A DNA stretch of 64,000 bases from Prorocentrum cordatum. Its lineage: Eukaryota > Sar > Dinophyceae > Prorocentrales > Prorocentraceae. The stretch covers positions 424,580 through 488,579 of the forward strand of contig CAUYUJ010000336.1 in assembly GCA_963575745.1 (NCBI GenBank), in the 5' to 3' direction. A program made the position numbers and the translations under genes. This document shows positions 52,641 to 62,720 of the stretch, piece by piece. Numbering within the stretch: the stretch's first letter is position 1; the number at the start of each line of letters is the position of its first letter. The notes below the pieces were generated by a model. The model was not told the origin of the DNA. It saw nothing but the letters and a program-made list of their open reading frames with translations, and did no database searches.

Positions 52641-53153
52641 GTGGCTCCGACTACGGCTGAGCGCAGCTACGCCAGCTCGGAGGAACAACGCCGTGAGCAA
52701 GATGATGGTAGTGTGTCTGAGAGAGGAGACGGTCAAAGGAGAGGGCACGATTCCACCACAGATATCGACGACATGGTATCGAGCTTATCATCCAGCTCTA
52801 GCGGCACCTCCGGCGATCTTGAGCCCTGGCACGAATGGGTACGGCGAGCTACACGTTACGCCATGCAGCAGATGGAAGCTATGGGGTACCAGGATTGGGT
52901 GACAATGCGACGTCGGTACAAGTGGGACTTGGCACAGCAAGTTGTCATCAAGGACCGACACAAATTGAGCAATGCTGTCCTCCAGTGGGATCCTACTACG
53001 CAGCCGTGGCCGTCACAGAGGTCAACCGGAAGACCCAAGCAGAGGTGGGCCGACGATCTTGCAGCGACTGTACGAAAACATTGCGGCGGTGGCAACAATT
53101 GGATGTCTATTGCAGGGGATCCGTCCGAGTGGGAACGGATTGGTAAATTATAA
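52641..53153 (+). pseudogene. non-LTR retrotransposon, C-terminal end of the RT protein
   Basis: The frame ends with EPWHEWVRRATRYAMQQMEA, YQDWVTMRRRYKWDLAQQ, VLQWDPTTQPWPSQRSTGRP, KQRWADDL and W-SIAGDPSEWERIG. The order D/EPW-WVRRAT, DW-RRRKW-A, GRP-RW-DD, W-A-D-W is typical of the region after the reverse transcriptase domain in LINE-type elements of protists. The catalytic domain is not found upstream, so it is a 3' fragment, as expected from 5' truncation. The first 50 residues (Ser-rich) may not belong. It lies in LUC7 intron 7, same strand. Confidence 0.7.
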
Positions 53154-53444
53154 GTGTCAGGCGACTGAGTGACCGGCGCTCCGGCGCCTCCTCCCTGCCC
53201 CGCGCGTGACCGCCCTCCGGGGCGAGTTGAGAGCTGCCTGCCTGCCTGCCTGCCCGTCTGGCCCCGCGCTGAGCGCAGTGCGTCTGGGTATTCGTTCTGA
53301 TTTGGAGCGGGCCGTCGCTTGGTCTGGCTGGCTAGACTGGACGGGGCGCGCGCTGACCATTCACCGTGAGGCATTCATAGTGCAGTCCCAGTGCGTTTGA
53401 TGCCAGGGTCCATCGGGAGGTGGGACCATCAGCATCATTGCCCT

Positions 53445-53660
53445 TGTCGTCACCGTTGCCGTCATAACGAATCGTTATTGTCATGATCGTCATCGTTAAC
53501 CATCGTCATCACCATCAGCAGCAGCATCATCACAGCCACCATCAGCATCATCATCCGCATCACCATCACCAGCATCACAATCATCATCATCATCATCAGC
53601 ATCATCACCACCATTATTGTCATCACCATCGTCATCAGCATCACCGTCATCGCTGCCATC
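53445..53660 (+). repeat. CAT/ATC triplet array
   Basis: CATCATCACCATCAGCATCA-type sequence reading poly-His on + and Asp/Met on minus. The same simple sequence as at 33991 and 55230. Confidence 0.9.
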
Positions 53661-53744
53661 TGCTCTCAACCAGTTGCTTGTCCGTGGTTTCCTCGGCGTT
53701 CGGGCGCCGCGGCGTTGCTGCCCCTTCCCCCCCCAGTCGTGCCG

Positions 53745-55014
53745 TTCCTCTGCCATGACGCCGATGGTGGTGGCCGCGCGTATCGGATCGCCTGGTTTCG
53801 TGATCGTGTCGCTGCAGGTGTGGCATGTGGCTTTCACCTTGGTGCGACGCGAGACCCCGCCAAGTGCAAGCTGAGGGTCTTGTGCCCTGGCGGTGCTACA
53901 GCGTCGTCGACTACTCACGCCATGGTCATGCGCATGCTGGATCACATCGCAGTGGACCGAGGGCATCGATTTTCCGATGGCCTTGTTGAGGCATGTTTGT
54001 GGTGTCGACAGATTGACGCTTCCCATGGTAGTCCTGGTGGATCTGGTAGACCTGGAGGGTTTGGTAACGAGCCTGATGGTCCTTCTTGCGGTGACGATGA
54101 CGGAGATGATGGCCGTGGTGGTCGTGGCGGTCGCGGCAGGCGGCGCCACGGTCCTTGTGCAAGGCGCGCGGTTGATCCATGTGCCCAAGGGTGTGACCCG
54201 TGGACGGCAGGGACGTTGTACCAGGCGCTTCGGATTCGACCTCAGGGTGCGGCCCTCCGATGTACCTGGTAATGTTGACCTTCCTGGTGATGCGAATCGT
54301 GCTGGTCCTCTGGGCGGGTATATGCTTCGAGGCGATTTTGTTGCCGACCATCGTGGGGGTCTTCAGCTCCTTGCCGGCCCAGCCCACCCAGTCTACGCGA
54401 TGGAGCTTGAGTTTGTGCCCAGTGGTGTATCTGATTGCGTTTCTACCCGGAACTCGGCGGCGGGTGGTTTCCCGCAGGCTTTCGAGGCGACACATGTTGC
54501 TGACGTTCATGTATTTGTCCTTGAGTTTGCCAGTGGTGGGTGGCTCCCCTCACGGCTTTCTGGACCCGAATGCCCATACTACTGATTTGTGTGACGAAGT
54601 TGTGTTTGCAGGCGTTGCGGAAGGTTTGTTGACGATGATGGTCTTCTCTTGCAGCTTCCTGGCGCCGATGCCCTTCCTCCCGGTGGTTTTGGGGAGGCCC
54701 TGTGTGCGGACAGCAAATTGTCTGCATTCCAGAACATGATCGATAGGCAGACGGCCATGCTGGAGGATTCTCCTAGTTGTATGCTCCCCGAGGGTGTGCC
54801 TCCTGCTGTTCGTGCGCTTCCTGCTGCTCGTGCGAGTCATGCGGGCCATCCGGGCGTTGACCTTTATGAGGTACGCGCACAGTGCCTTGGCCATGCAGAT
54901 CCCCATGACTCTGAGCCTAAGCGTCTACGTCGGCGTGCCGCTCTTCTTGATGAGCCTCGCCTTCGGGGTACTCATGCTGTTGGCATTACCAAATTGTTTC
55001 ACGAATTGGGCTGA
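53745..55014 (+). pseudogene. frameshifted unknown coding remnant
   Basis: A + strand frame reads HDADGGGRAYRIAWFRDRVA, GVACGFHLGATRDPAKCKL and an acidic Gly/Arg-rich stretch until TAA near 54270. From about 54255 the next frame continues RAGPLGGYMLRGDFVADHRG and VYAMELEFVPSGVSDCVSTR, stops at 54583 and 54592, then runs LQLPGADALPPGGFGEALCA to KLFHELG and TGA at 55014. Third codon positions are rich in T, consistently along these pieces. Most likely a decayed retroelement or gene; family not recognised. Confidence 0.4.
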
Positions 55015-55229
55015 ACCGCCGCGTTGTGCATCGTGCGTTCTTTCGGTTGTTTTTCCTGGTGGGCGGTGGCGAGCGTTGTCTGCATTCCCACGGGGGCTAA
55101 CGCCGTTTGCGCCGTCATGCCAGGTGCTTCCTGCACTGGATGTGCGGTGGCTTCCTGGACATCGGCAAGACGGTGGGTCTGGCCCAGCCTACCCCCCCCG
55201 TCGGTCGTCGGATCGGCACTTTTGCTCCC

Positions 55230-56675
55230 TTTCGAAAAATATATATCATCGTCGTCGTCGTTGCCATCATGGTCATCGTCGTCGTCTGCCTCCTGTGTCG
55301 TCGCCGCTGTCATCGTCATCGTTGCTTTCATCGTCACCATCGTCGTCGTCTTCGTCGTCGTCGCCATCAACATCATCACCGCTACCATCATCGCCACCAG
55401 CACCATCGTCGCCGTCATCGCCACCATCATCGTGGTCGTCGTCGTCGTCGTCCCTCGCCGCCGTCGTCGTCGCCACCACCATTACCATCGCCACCATCCC
55501 TGACATCATTGTCGTCGTCGTCGCACCGGCATCGTTATCATCACCATCGCCGTCGTCGTCATCGTCGTCGCCGCCGCCGTGTTCATGTGTCATCGTCGCT
55601 TGCAGCATCATTAGTATCCTCGCTGACGCCGCCGACGTTGTCGTCATCGTCGTCGTCCTTCGTTGTCGCCACCGCCCATGCCATCATGACTATCATAGTC
55701 ATCGTCGTCGCCGTCGCCAACGTCGTCATTACCTTCTTGGAGATCCTTCGTCCCCGCCATCACCATGATGGCCATCACCACTATCGTCATCATTGTCGCA
55801 GTCGTCAGCGTCGTCGCTATCATCATTCGCCATCGTCGCCATCAGCACCACCCTCTGATCAACATCATCACCATCAGTTTCTTCGTCGTCGTCGTCATCT
55901 GCGTCATCGGTCTCATCGTCGTCGTCTTTCACCGTTTGCCATTACCATCATCATCGTTATCGTCACCATCCTGATCACCGTCGTCGTCCTCCTCCTCTGC
56001 CTTCGCCATCGTCACCGCTACCATCATCAACACCATCGTCAGTATCGCCGCCATCATCGTCGTCGCCTTTGCCGTCGCCGTTGCCATCAACGTCGTCGCC
56101 GCCTTCTCTCGCCAATGTCATCCGTACCCCGTCGCCACTATCATCGTCACCACCATCATCACCATCGTCGCCCTCATCGTCCTTTTTGGCGTCGTCGTCA
56201 TCGCCGTCATCGTCGTCGTATTCATCCGCCGGTGCCGCCACCACCGCCATCATCATCACCATCACCAACAACATCATCGTGATTACCATCACCACCATAA
56301 TAGTCATCACCGTCGTGATGTTCGTCGTTTTCGCTCGTCGCCGTCTGCATGGTCATCAGTTCACCCACGCCATTTCCATTACCGTGATAACCGTTATCGC
56401 CATCATCACCCGCATCATCATCTTTATCATTTTCACCATCACCATCGTTGTCGGTGTCGTCGTCATCGCCGTGGTCGTCTTCCTTTGCCGTCGCCAGCAC
56501 CATCATAATCACTATGACCATCGTCGCCGTTATCGCCATCATCGTCGTCATACTTGTCGCCCCTTTTCGCCGTCAGCATCAGCATTGCCATCGTAGCCAT
56601 CAGCGTCATCCTCGTTGGCGCCGTCTCGTCGTCGTCTTCATCCTTCATCGTCACTATCATTATCGAAGACGCCTA
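55230..56675 (+). repeat. 1.4-kb GTC/ATC triplet array
   Basis: Continuous CGTCGTCATC, CACCATCATC and GTCGCC triplets with substitutions that keep the period of three. Frames stay open on both strands (Asp-rich on minus, His/Arg/Ser/Pro or Val/Ile on plus). Treated as expanded simple sequence. Confidence 0.9.
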
Positions 56676-56859
56676 CGGCGAATCACCGCCGCCCCCTGCC
56701 TTTTTGGAAACGCCGATGTGGCCGAAAGTTGGACTAGAGCTTGGCCAAGCTATCGGACCATGAGTTCCCCGAGTCGGTTTGGAAAGCTTTCGGGGAACAC
56801 ATGGGAGAGAATGATTATGAACAGGAAGAGGAAGAGGAAGAAATAGAGTAGGAGGATGA

Positions 56860-57500
56860 GGGTTGTTAGGAGTCTCTTGGGGCACCCTTGGGGTCTGTTG
56901 GGGGCTTCTTGGGGGCCTCTTCGAGGCCTCTTGGAGGCATCTTGGGGGCCTCCTTGGGCCTCTTGGGGGCCTTTGGGGGCTTCCTGGGGGTCTCTTTGGC
57001 CGTCTTAGGGCGTTCCTGGTCCGTCTGACGCCGTCTGGAGCCGTCTTGGGGGCCTCTCTGGGCCGTCTTGGGGCCCTCTTGGGGCGCTTCAGGGCCGTCT
57101 TGGAGGCCATGTTGGGCGTCTTGGAGGCCTCTTGGGCCGTCTTGGGGCGCTCTTGGGGCCGTCTTGGGGGGCCCTTGGGCCGTCATAGGGCCTTCTTGGA
57201 GGCCTCTTGGGCGATCTTGGGGGCCTCTTGGGCCGTCGGAAGGCCGAAAAGAAGAAAACGCAAAAAACCTTCAAAAACCTAAGGAAAACCAATGATTTTG
57301 GCCTCTTCGGGCTCTCCTGGAGAACGTCTTGGAGGCCTCTTGGGCCATCTTGGAGGCATCTTGGGGCCATCTTGGCCGTCTTGGAGGGCATCTTGGGCCG
57401 TCTTGGAGGCATCTTGGAGCCATCTTAGCCGTCTTAGAGACCATCCTGGCCGTCTTAGAGGCATCTTGGAGGCCATCTTGGAACCGTCTGGGGCAGGAAA
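56860..57500 (+). repeat. CTTGG-rich element body
   Basis: TTGG-periodic tract with the landmark GAAGGCCGAAAAGAAGAAAA (57240) followed by AACCAATGATTTTGGCCTC, like the 3' part of other copies. No head or terminal repeat. Confidence 0.85.
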
Positions 57501-57670
57501 TTCGGGAATTGAGCTCCTGGGCATCCTTTCCGGGTGGCCGGCGGGACGGGCCGAAGCCCACTGGAGAGTTCTTTTGGAAAAAGAACCAAAACCAAAACCT
57601 GACAGCTCATCCAGCACGCCGGGCACCCCTGCAAGCAGGGGGCGGCGGATCGAGTAGCCTTTGGCCCACC

Positions 57671-58492
57671 CCGCCACCGTGCTTGGGTTGTGGGCCAGTT
57701 CGTTTGGATCTCGTGGGGGGCCTCATCGTGGGCCTCTTGGAGGCAGTTTGAAGCCTATTGGGGGCCGTTTGGTGGCCACTTGGGGTGTTTTGTTGGGCCT
57801 CTTGGGGGCCTCGCAGGGCCTCTCGGCGGCCTCTTGGGCATTCTTGGGGGCTTCCAAGGCGCCTCCTTGAGGCCTCTTGGGGAGGACGGCTCGACCTGTC
57901 GGTTCGTGTTCCCCCTCTTGGGCCCTTCTTGAGGCCGTCTGAAGGCCCTCTTGGACGATCTTGTGCGCTTCTTGGGCCGTTTTGGAGCCGTCTTGGGGCC
58001 CTTTTGGGGGCCTCTTGGGCCGTTTTGGGACGGTCTTGGGGGCCTCTGGGGCCATCTTGGAACGTCGGAAGCTCGAAACAGCGAGACTGCGAAACATTCC
58101 CCCCCAAAAAGACACGGACAATCAATGATCAACCAACAAAATAACAATCAATGATTCGTGTTTTTTTGTGCCCTCTTGGGGATCCCCTTGGAGCGCTCTT
58201 GGGGTTGCTTTGGGGCCTCTTGAGCTGTTTTGAGACCACCCTGGGCGTCTTAGAGAGCTCTTGGGCTGTCTTGGAGCGCTTCTTGGGCCCCTCTGGGCCC
58301 GCCTTGGAGCCCCCAGGCTTTGGAAGAGTCACGCGAAGCAGCCCAGGAGCGCGCGGGAGCGCCCAGGAAATTTGAGAAATATGGGGTCCAAGCCCGTAGA
58401 ATACTAGAATCCCCCAGTTCGGTGTACACAGAACAGTGAACACATGAGAGCCTGGGGGTGATTCCACTTCGTGCCTCGAGGCACGGTGGCGG
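57671..58492 (+). mobile_element. 0.82-kb TIR element, complete copy
   Basis: Left end CCGCCACCGTGC (57671) is exactly matched, inverted, by GCACGGTGGCGG (58481-58492); length 822 bp, against 820 bp for 1742-2561. Body: CTTGG repeat, landmark GACGGCTCGACCTGTCGGTT (57887), landmark GGAAGCTCGAAACAGCGAGA (58066), then a unique tail with GGAGCGCGCGGGAGCGCCCA (58344) and the hairpin CGTGCCTCGAGGCACG. No protein of its own. It sits about 100 bp upstream of LUC7 exon 8. Confidence 0.7.
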
Positions 58493-58494
58493 AT

Positions 58495-58595
58495 TACCAT
58501 CACCACCATCGTCATCATCATCGTCCTTTCGCCGTCATCGTCATCGTCGTCGTCTTCCGTCGTCGTCGCCATCATCATTCATCCCGCCCGCCCAG
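58495..58595 (+). promoter_or_regulatory. CAT/CGTC triplet tract and acceptor before LUC7 exon 8
   Basis: ATCATCGTCCTTTCGCCGTC-type sequence ending CCCGCCCGCCCAG at 58595, directly before GATGGCGAC. Confidence 0.6.
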
Positions 58596-58718
58596 GATGG
58601 CGACATGGACGCGAGCCGTGACACCATGCGCGAGGCGGAGGACCTGGCGCACGAGAAGTACCGGCTCGCGCGGCTGAAGGCGCCCCGCGACCCAGCCGAC
58701 GGCATCATCCATCGCGAG
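58596..58718 (+). CDS. LUC7: LUC7-like protein, exon 8
   Basis: Reads DGDMDASRDTMREAEDLAHE, then KYRLARLKAPRDPADGIIHR and E. The first half matches the conserved G-VEESQKVMDEVEKA segment of the LUC7 coiled coil, and IIHRE corresponds to the stretch just before the second zinc finger (VCEVCGA). Acceptor CCCAG/GAT. The donor is unresolved: unspliced, the frame would stop at 58752, and the CEVC zinc finger is absent, so at least one more exon is expected downstream, possibly beyond the window. Confidence 0.82.
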
Positions 58719-58759
58719 ATTGTTTTCCAGGGCGGGCACTTTCTTGGAGTGTAAGGCAA

Positions 58760-59640
58760 CGCGCCAAGGTGCAACGACAATCCCGACGCAATTCCATCAG
58801 AAGCTTGAGCAGTCGATGCTCGATGTTGTCTAGCGAGGCGCTGGCTCACTCGAAAGGCACAAGTTGCACGCCCAAGGGATGCGGTTTCGCTCCAAGATTG
58901 GCGCGATCTTTGTATGGTTCGAGGGGGCCAGAAAAAAGAAGGTGGCATGTTGGGAGGGAGGTGGGCGGGCATTTGGAGGAGGGAGCTCGGAGGGTGAATC
59001 TGGAGAGGGGCGAACGCATAGAGAAGGGCCTTGGGAGGGGGGGCATCGGGGAGCAGTCCAGGCCAGACTCGCTCGTGGGCCGTCCTTCGGTCCGCACGTT
59101 CGCCCATTTTGAATGTTCTGGCGTCCCACCCATTGAATCATCCCTGTCTTGGGACAGGGGTCCAGAGGGAAACGGTCCTAGACCCCAGGGAGCTTCCCAG
59201 GACCAGCTCTTCATCCTGAGCAGGTTTTTACAGTCCCGGGATCCGTGCGGGGCCCCCTGGGGGGCCCCGAACCAGCGAACAAATCCCAGCGTCTCTTTCA
59301 TATCAGCGCACGCCCAGGATGATCTTTGTTCTCCCTCCCCTAATTATCCTGTTCCTCCTGGTCTCTTTACCCCCCGCGCGTACCCTGGCACTGCGCGGGA
59401 GCGCGACAGTTTGCGTCTTGCAGACGGTAGTGCCCCGTTAGTAGGCAGTTGGGAGCGGAAATTCCGCGCACGGTCTCGCTGAGTTCTCTTGGCTTGAGAC
59501 GGGTCCCCACTCCGCCCTGGATCCCTCGTCTGGGCATTCGGTCGGTTTTTGGAAGGTTCTCGGGTTGGTTGTGTCTTGGCTGACCCCACCCCAGTTACGA
59601 TATGGCATTCTGGTAGCCAGGAAAATGTCATTGGCACGCT
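58760..59640. other. unassigned region after LUC7 exon 8
   Basis: Mixed sequence with open frames on both strands (+ 58769-59482, minus 59301-58846), none with a recognised domain. No CEVCGA-like zinc-finger exon was seen here. Confidence 0.35.
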
Positions 59641-59664
59641 TGGACCGTCGATATTTCTGTGTGT

Positions 59665-59665
59665 A

Positions 59666-59702
<37 letters not shown>

Positions 59703-59705
59703 TGT
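59665..59705. repeat. AT microsatellite
   Basis: GTATATATGTATATATATAT followed by further AT repeat. Confidence 0.95.
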
Positions 59706-59819
59706 AGTGGCCTCCGGCCAGTGTCGCCGATCGGGGGGCGCTCCCGATGCGATCTGGTTGGTGGAAGGGGAGGTGGAGGAGTAGGTGGAGGACGAGGCGG
59801 AGGGAGGTGGAGGGAGGGA

Positions 59820-60310
59820 TTGCCTCACGATCGCCCAAGACGGCCTAAGCAGCCCCCAAGAGGCCTCCACGACGGCCCAAGAGGCCTCCAAGTTGACCTC
59901 CAGGAAACCCAGACGCCTCAAGACGCCTCAAGGGGTTTTCCGAAGGCCCAAGACGGCTCAAGAGGCCATCAAGATTGCCCCAAGAGCGCCCAAGAGGCCT
60001 CCAAGATTGCCCCGGGACAGCCCAAGAGGCCCCCTAAGACGGCCCCAGGAGGGCCCAGAAACGGTCCCAGATTGCCGCCAAGATGGCCAAGATGGCCCAA
60101 CATTGCCGACAGGATGCCCTCAAGACGGCCAAGATGGGCCCAAGAGAGCCCAGGATGACCCCAAGATGTCTCCAAGACGGCCCAAGATGCACCCAAGCGG
60201 GTCCAAGATGGCCTCAAGTTGGGCAAATACGGCCTAACAAGCCGCCAAGCGGCCTCCAAGACGGCATGAGAGTACCCACGAGGACCTCCAGGAAGGCCCG
60301 AAGAAACCAA
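59820..60310 (-). repeat. CTTGG-rich repeat, inverted
   Basis: CCAAGAGGCC/CCAAGATGGCC units, that is the CTTGG family on the minus strand. Only this locus and 49600-50815 are inverted. Confidence 0.8.
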
Positions 60311-60339
60311 AATCACAGCTCTTGGTTTTCGACGGATTT

Positions 60340-60560
60340 TGGGGACAATTGCGGGGCCTTTTCGGGACGATTGCGGGGCCTGTTGGGCATCTTGGGGCCT
60401 ATTGGGGTCCCCCTGAGGCCTTCTGGGGGGCCTCTGAGAGGCCTCGTGTGCTTTCTTGGGGGCCTCTTGCGCCGGAAGTCTCGAAGTGTTGGGTCGGGTT
60501 CCAGAAATGTGGCAAATCCCATGTGTTTTTGGACCCTGACCCCGCCGATCTGCGTGAGGG
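60340..60560 (+). repeat. CTTGG-type repeat, plus orientation
   Basis: Short GGGGCCT-rich tract with the landmark GGAAGTCTCGAAGTGTTGGG (60478). With 59820-60310 it forms a head-to-head pair. Confidence 0.6.
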
Positions 60561-60751
60561 GTGTCAATTTTCATCCGCCCCAGCAATTCAGACAACATTT
60601 TGGGCCTCTCCCCCTCGCGCAGTCGATCAACAAGGAACAGTAAGCAGCAGGAAGTCAACAAGGAACAGCAAGCAGCAAGAAGCAGAACTGTAACAGTGGA
60701 AATTGGAAGCTGCAACTGGTACAGGAAACTGCGAAGTTTCGGCCTACAGCC

Positions 60752-61828
60752 TGGTGGCCCCACAAGGGGGCCGGCAAGGGGTCCAGGCCCGTGCTCGACG
60801 CGGCCTTCATCGACGATGAGGCTCTGGCCATCGTTGCCCGTAGGCCTAAAGACCTCGACGTCGCCATTGACGCCCTCCTCGGCACGGTTTTGGAGGTATT
60901 CGAGTGCTTACACCTGCAGCTGAATGCCGCGCCCGGCAAGACTGAATGCCTCTTGCAATATTGAGGCCCTGGCGCCAAGGAGTGCCGGGAGGCCCGACGC
61001 TGTGTCGACGGCCGCCTCCGCCTTGCTGTTCCGCACCCGAGCCTTTCCATCGATGTGGTGGAAGCGTACAAGCATCTAGGCACACACGTGTCGCTGCGTT
61101 CAGTGTCCCTGGCCAACGTCAAGCACCGCTCGTCGTCCACCATGAGGGCGTACGTGCCGCTAGCATGGAAGCTTTACGGCTCCGCGCGAGTGCTGGAGGC
61201 GCATAAGCTAATATTCGCCCGCACGTTGTTCTTCACCAGTTTGTTCTTCGGACTGCACGTGCTGGTGCTGGCCCCGTAGCAGCTCAAGCAGGATGGCCAG
61301 GAGCACTGGCACGACCTCATTATTATGCAGGAACAGGTTTGGAAGACGCTCGTAGAGCGCATAATGTTTTTTGCGTCTGTGTGCGACACGGCAGCCAGGC
61401 CTACGTCCGAGCGGGCGCGCGCATACGAGTGCCACTGTGGATGCGCCTTTTCGTCCCAGAGGGCCCTCGAGAGCCACCAGCGGGCCAAACACGGCGTCCG
61501 CCTCGACATCCAGGACTTCCTCGCCAACGCCACATGCCCTGCGTGTAGGAAAAACTTCCACGAACGAGTGCGACTAATAGCGCACGTCTCAGACAGGAGG
61601 CGCCCGCGCTGCCGCGAGAGGATGATGGCCAACGTGCCTCGCCTGCCACCTGCCCGCGCGGAGGCCCTCCGACTGAAAGACCGGGAGCTCCGCCGAGCGG
61701 CGCAACAACAAGGCCACTCGCATCACCTCGCCACGCGGCCCGTACAGTATAGCCGTGCTGCGTGGCACTCAGTGCCCTGGCCATCAAAGCTATGCGACCG
61801 CATAGCTCGCAACCCACATTTTCCTTGA
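60752..61828 (+). pseudogene. degraded non-LTR retrotransposon reverse transcriptase
   Basis: One frame, broken by TGA at 60962 and TAG at 61277, reads RPVLDAAFIDDEALAIVA (the F-DD catalytic motif at about 60806), LQLNAAPGKTECLLQY, VEAYKHLGTHVSLRS (the YLG motif after the palm) and then a C-terminal part with two zinc-finger-like segments, ECHCGCAFSSQRALESH and CPACRKNFHERVRLIAH, ending TGA at 61828. The order F-DD, LN-KTE, YLG, Cys/His finger is that of LINE reverse transcriptases. The fingers and palm are missing upstream, so it is 5'-truncated and inactive. Same strand as LUC7. Confidence 0.8.
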
Positions 61829-61854
61829 GACTACGAATCCTTGGTGAATCATAT

Positions 61855-61894
61855 ATATAGATATGTATACATACCTACATACATACATACAGAA

Positions 61895-61927
<33 letters not shown>

Positions 61928-61960
61928 TACATACACACACACACACCCGTTACATCCTAA
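61855..61960 (+). repeat. ACAT/ACAG/ACAC microsatellite
   Basis: ATACATACATACA, GACAGACAGACAGACAGAC, then ACACACAC. It directly follows the retrotransposon fragment and may derive from its 3' tail. Confidence 0.9.
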
Positions 61961-61974
61961 ACATAGTTTTCTGT

Positions 61975-62720
61975 CTTCCCGACCACTCCTTTCTCTACTC
62001 CTTTCCCCTCCGAACAAGCCTTTCCTCGCCCCCTCCTCCCTCCCCAGACAGACGGCTATGTTTGTTCGATTCTCCAGCCTCTGGAACCCCCTATCCCTTC
62101 CCCAGCGCCCGCTTACGTCCTGAGCTTCTCCTTTTGCCGGCGCCTAAGTTAGCAAGCGGCCCCCCGACGCCGAAACATGAGAAACGTTTGTTGGCGCGAT
62201 TGTGCTCGATTCACCCAAATCGGCGGCGAAATCCGAATCATACCCTCGCCGATCCAACGATTCAGGCAACTCGATGGACGGCGGGTTCAGGGTTCGGATT
62301 TCGCCGAACACATGGCGAACTCCGAACCCCACCCCCGCCTCCCATCGATTCAGGAGAGTCGATGGTTGGTGGGCACAGGGTTCAGATGTCGCCACCCACA
62401 AGGAGGTCTGGGCCCCTGCGCTCCCCCCCTTCCCCGGATGCCCCTCTGCTCCTCCCCTGGGTTTCCTCTGGCCGGCGGGCGCCCCCACAGCTCGGCGATT
62501 CACGGCTGCATCCCACGGGGGCCTCGTGTCGCCAACCCTTTCACACACGCACACATACACACACACACACACACTCAGCATCGGCGATCGACGTTCGACC
62601 CAGAACCCCTGCTGCTGGCCCCCCACTCTTGGTGCCAGGTGCAGCAGGGTATGGATATGAATCAGTGGCCTCGAAGGCCAGAATCTAGTAATATCCCCAC
62701 TCTGGCCCCTCGCGGACGGG
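61975..62720. other. unassigned, with an 86-bp direct repeat
   Basis: Pyrimidine-rich at 61975-62045. CGATTCAGGCAACTCGATGG (62258) and CGATTCAGGAGAGTCGATGG (62344) begin two units spaced 86 bp that share AGGGTTC-GAT-TCGCC. An AC run lies at 62548. Several frames are open on + without recognisable domains. Confidence 0.4.

Noticed and set aside
54794-55010. An S4-like segment (VRFLLLVRVMRAIRALTFMR) suggesting a voltage-gated channel
   Set aside because: The hydrophobic pieces hop between three frames with no consistent channel topology, and third-position T bias supports the overlapping non-hydrophobic frame instead.
55107-56282. A 391-codon His/Arg-rich frame and Asp-rich minus frames
   Set aside because: They are readings of the GTC/ATC triplet array, open on both strands.
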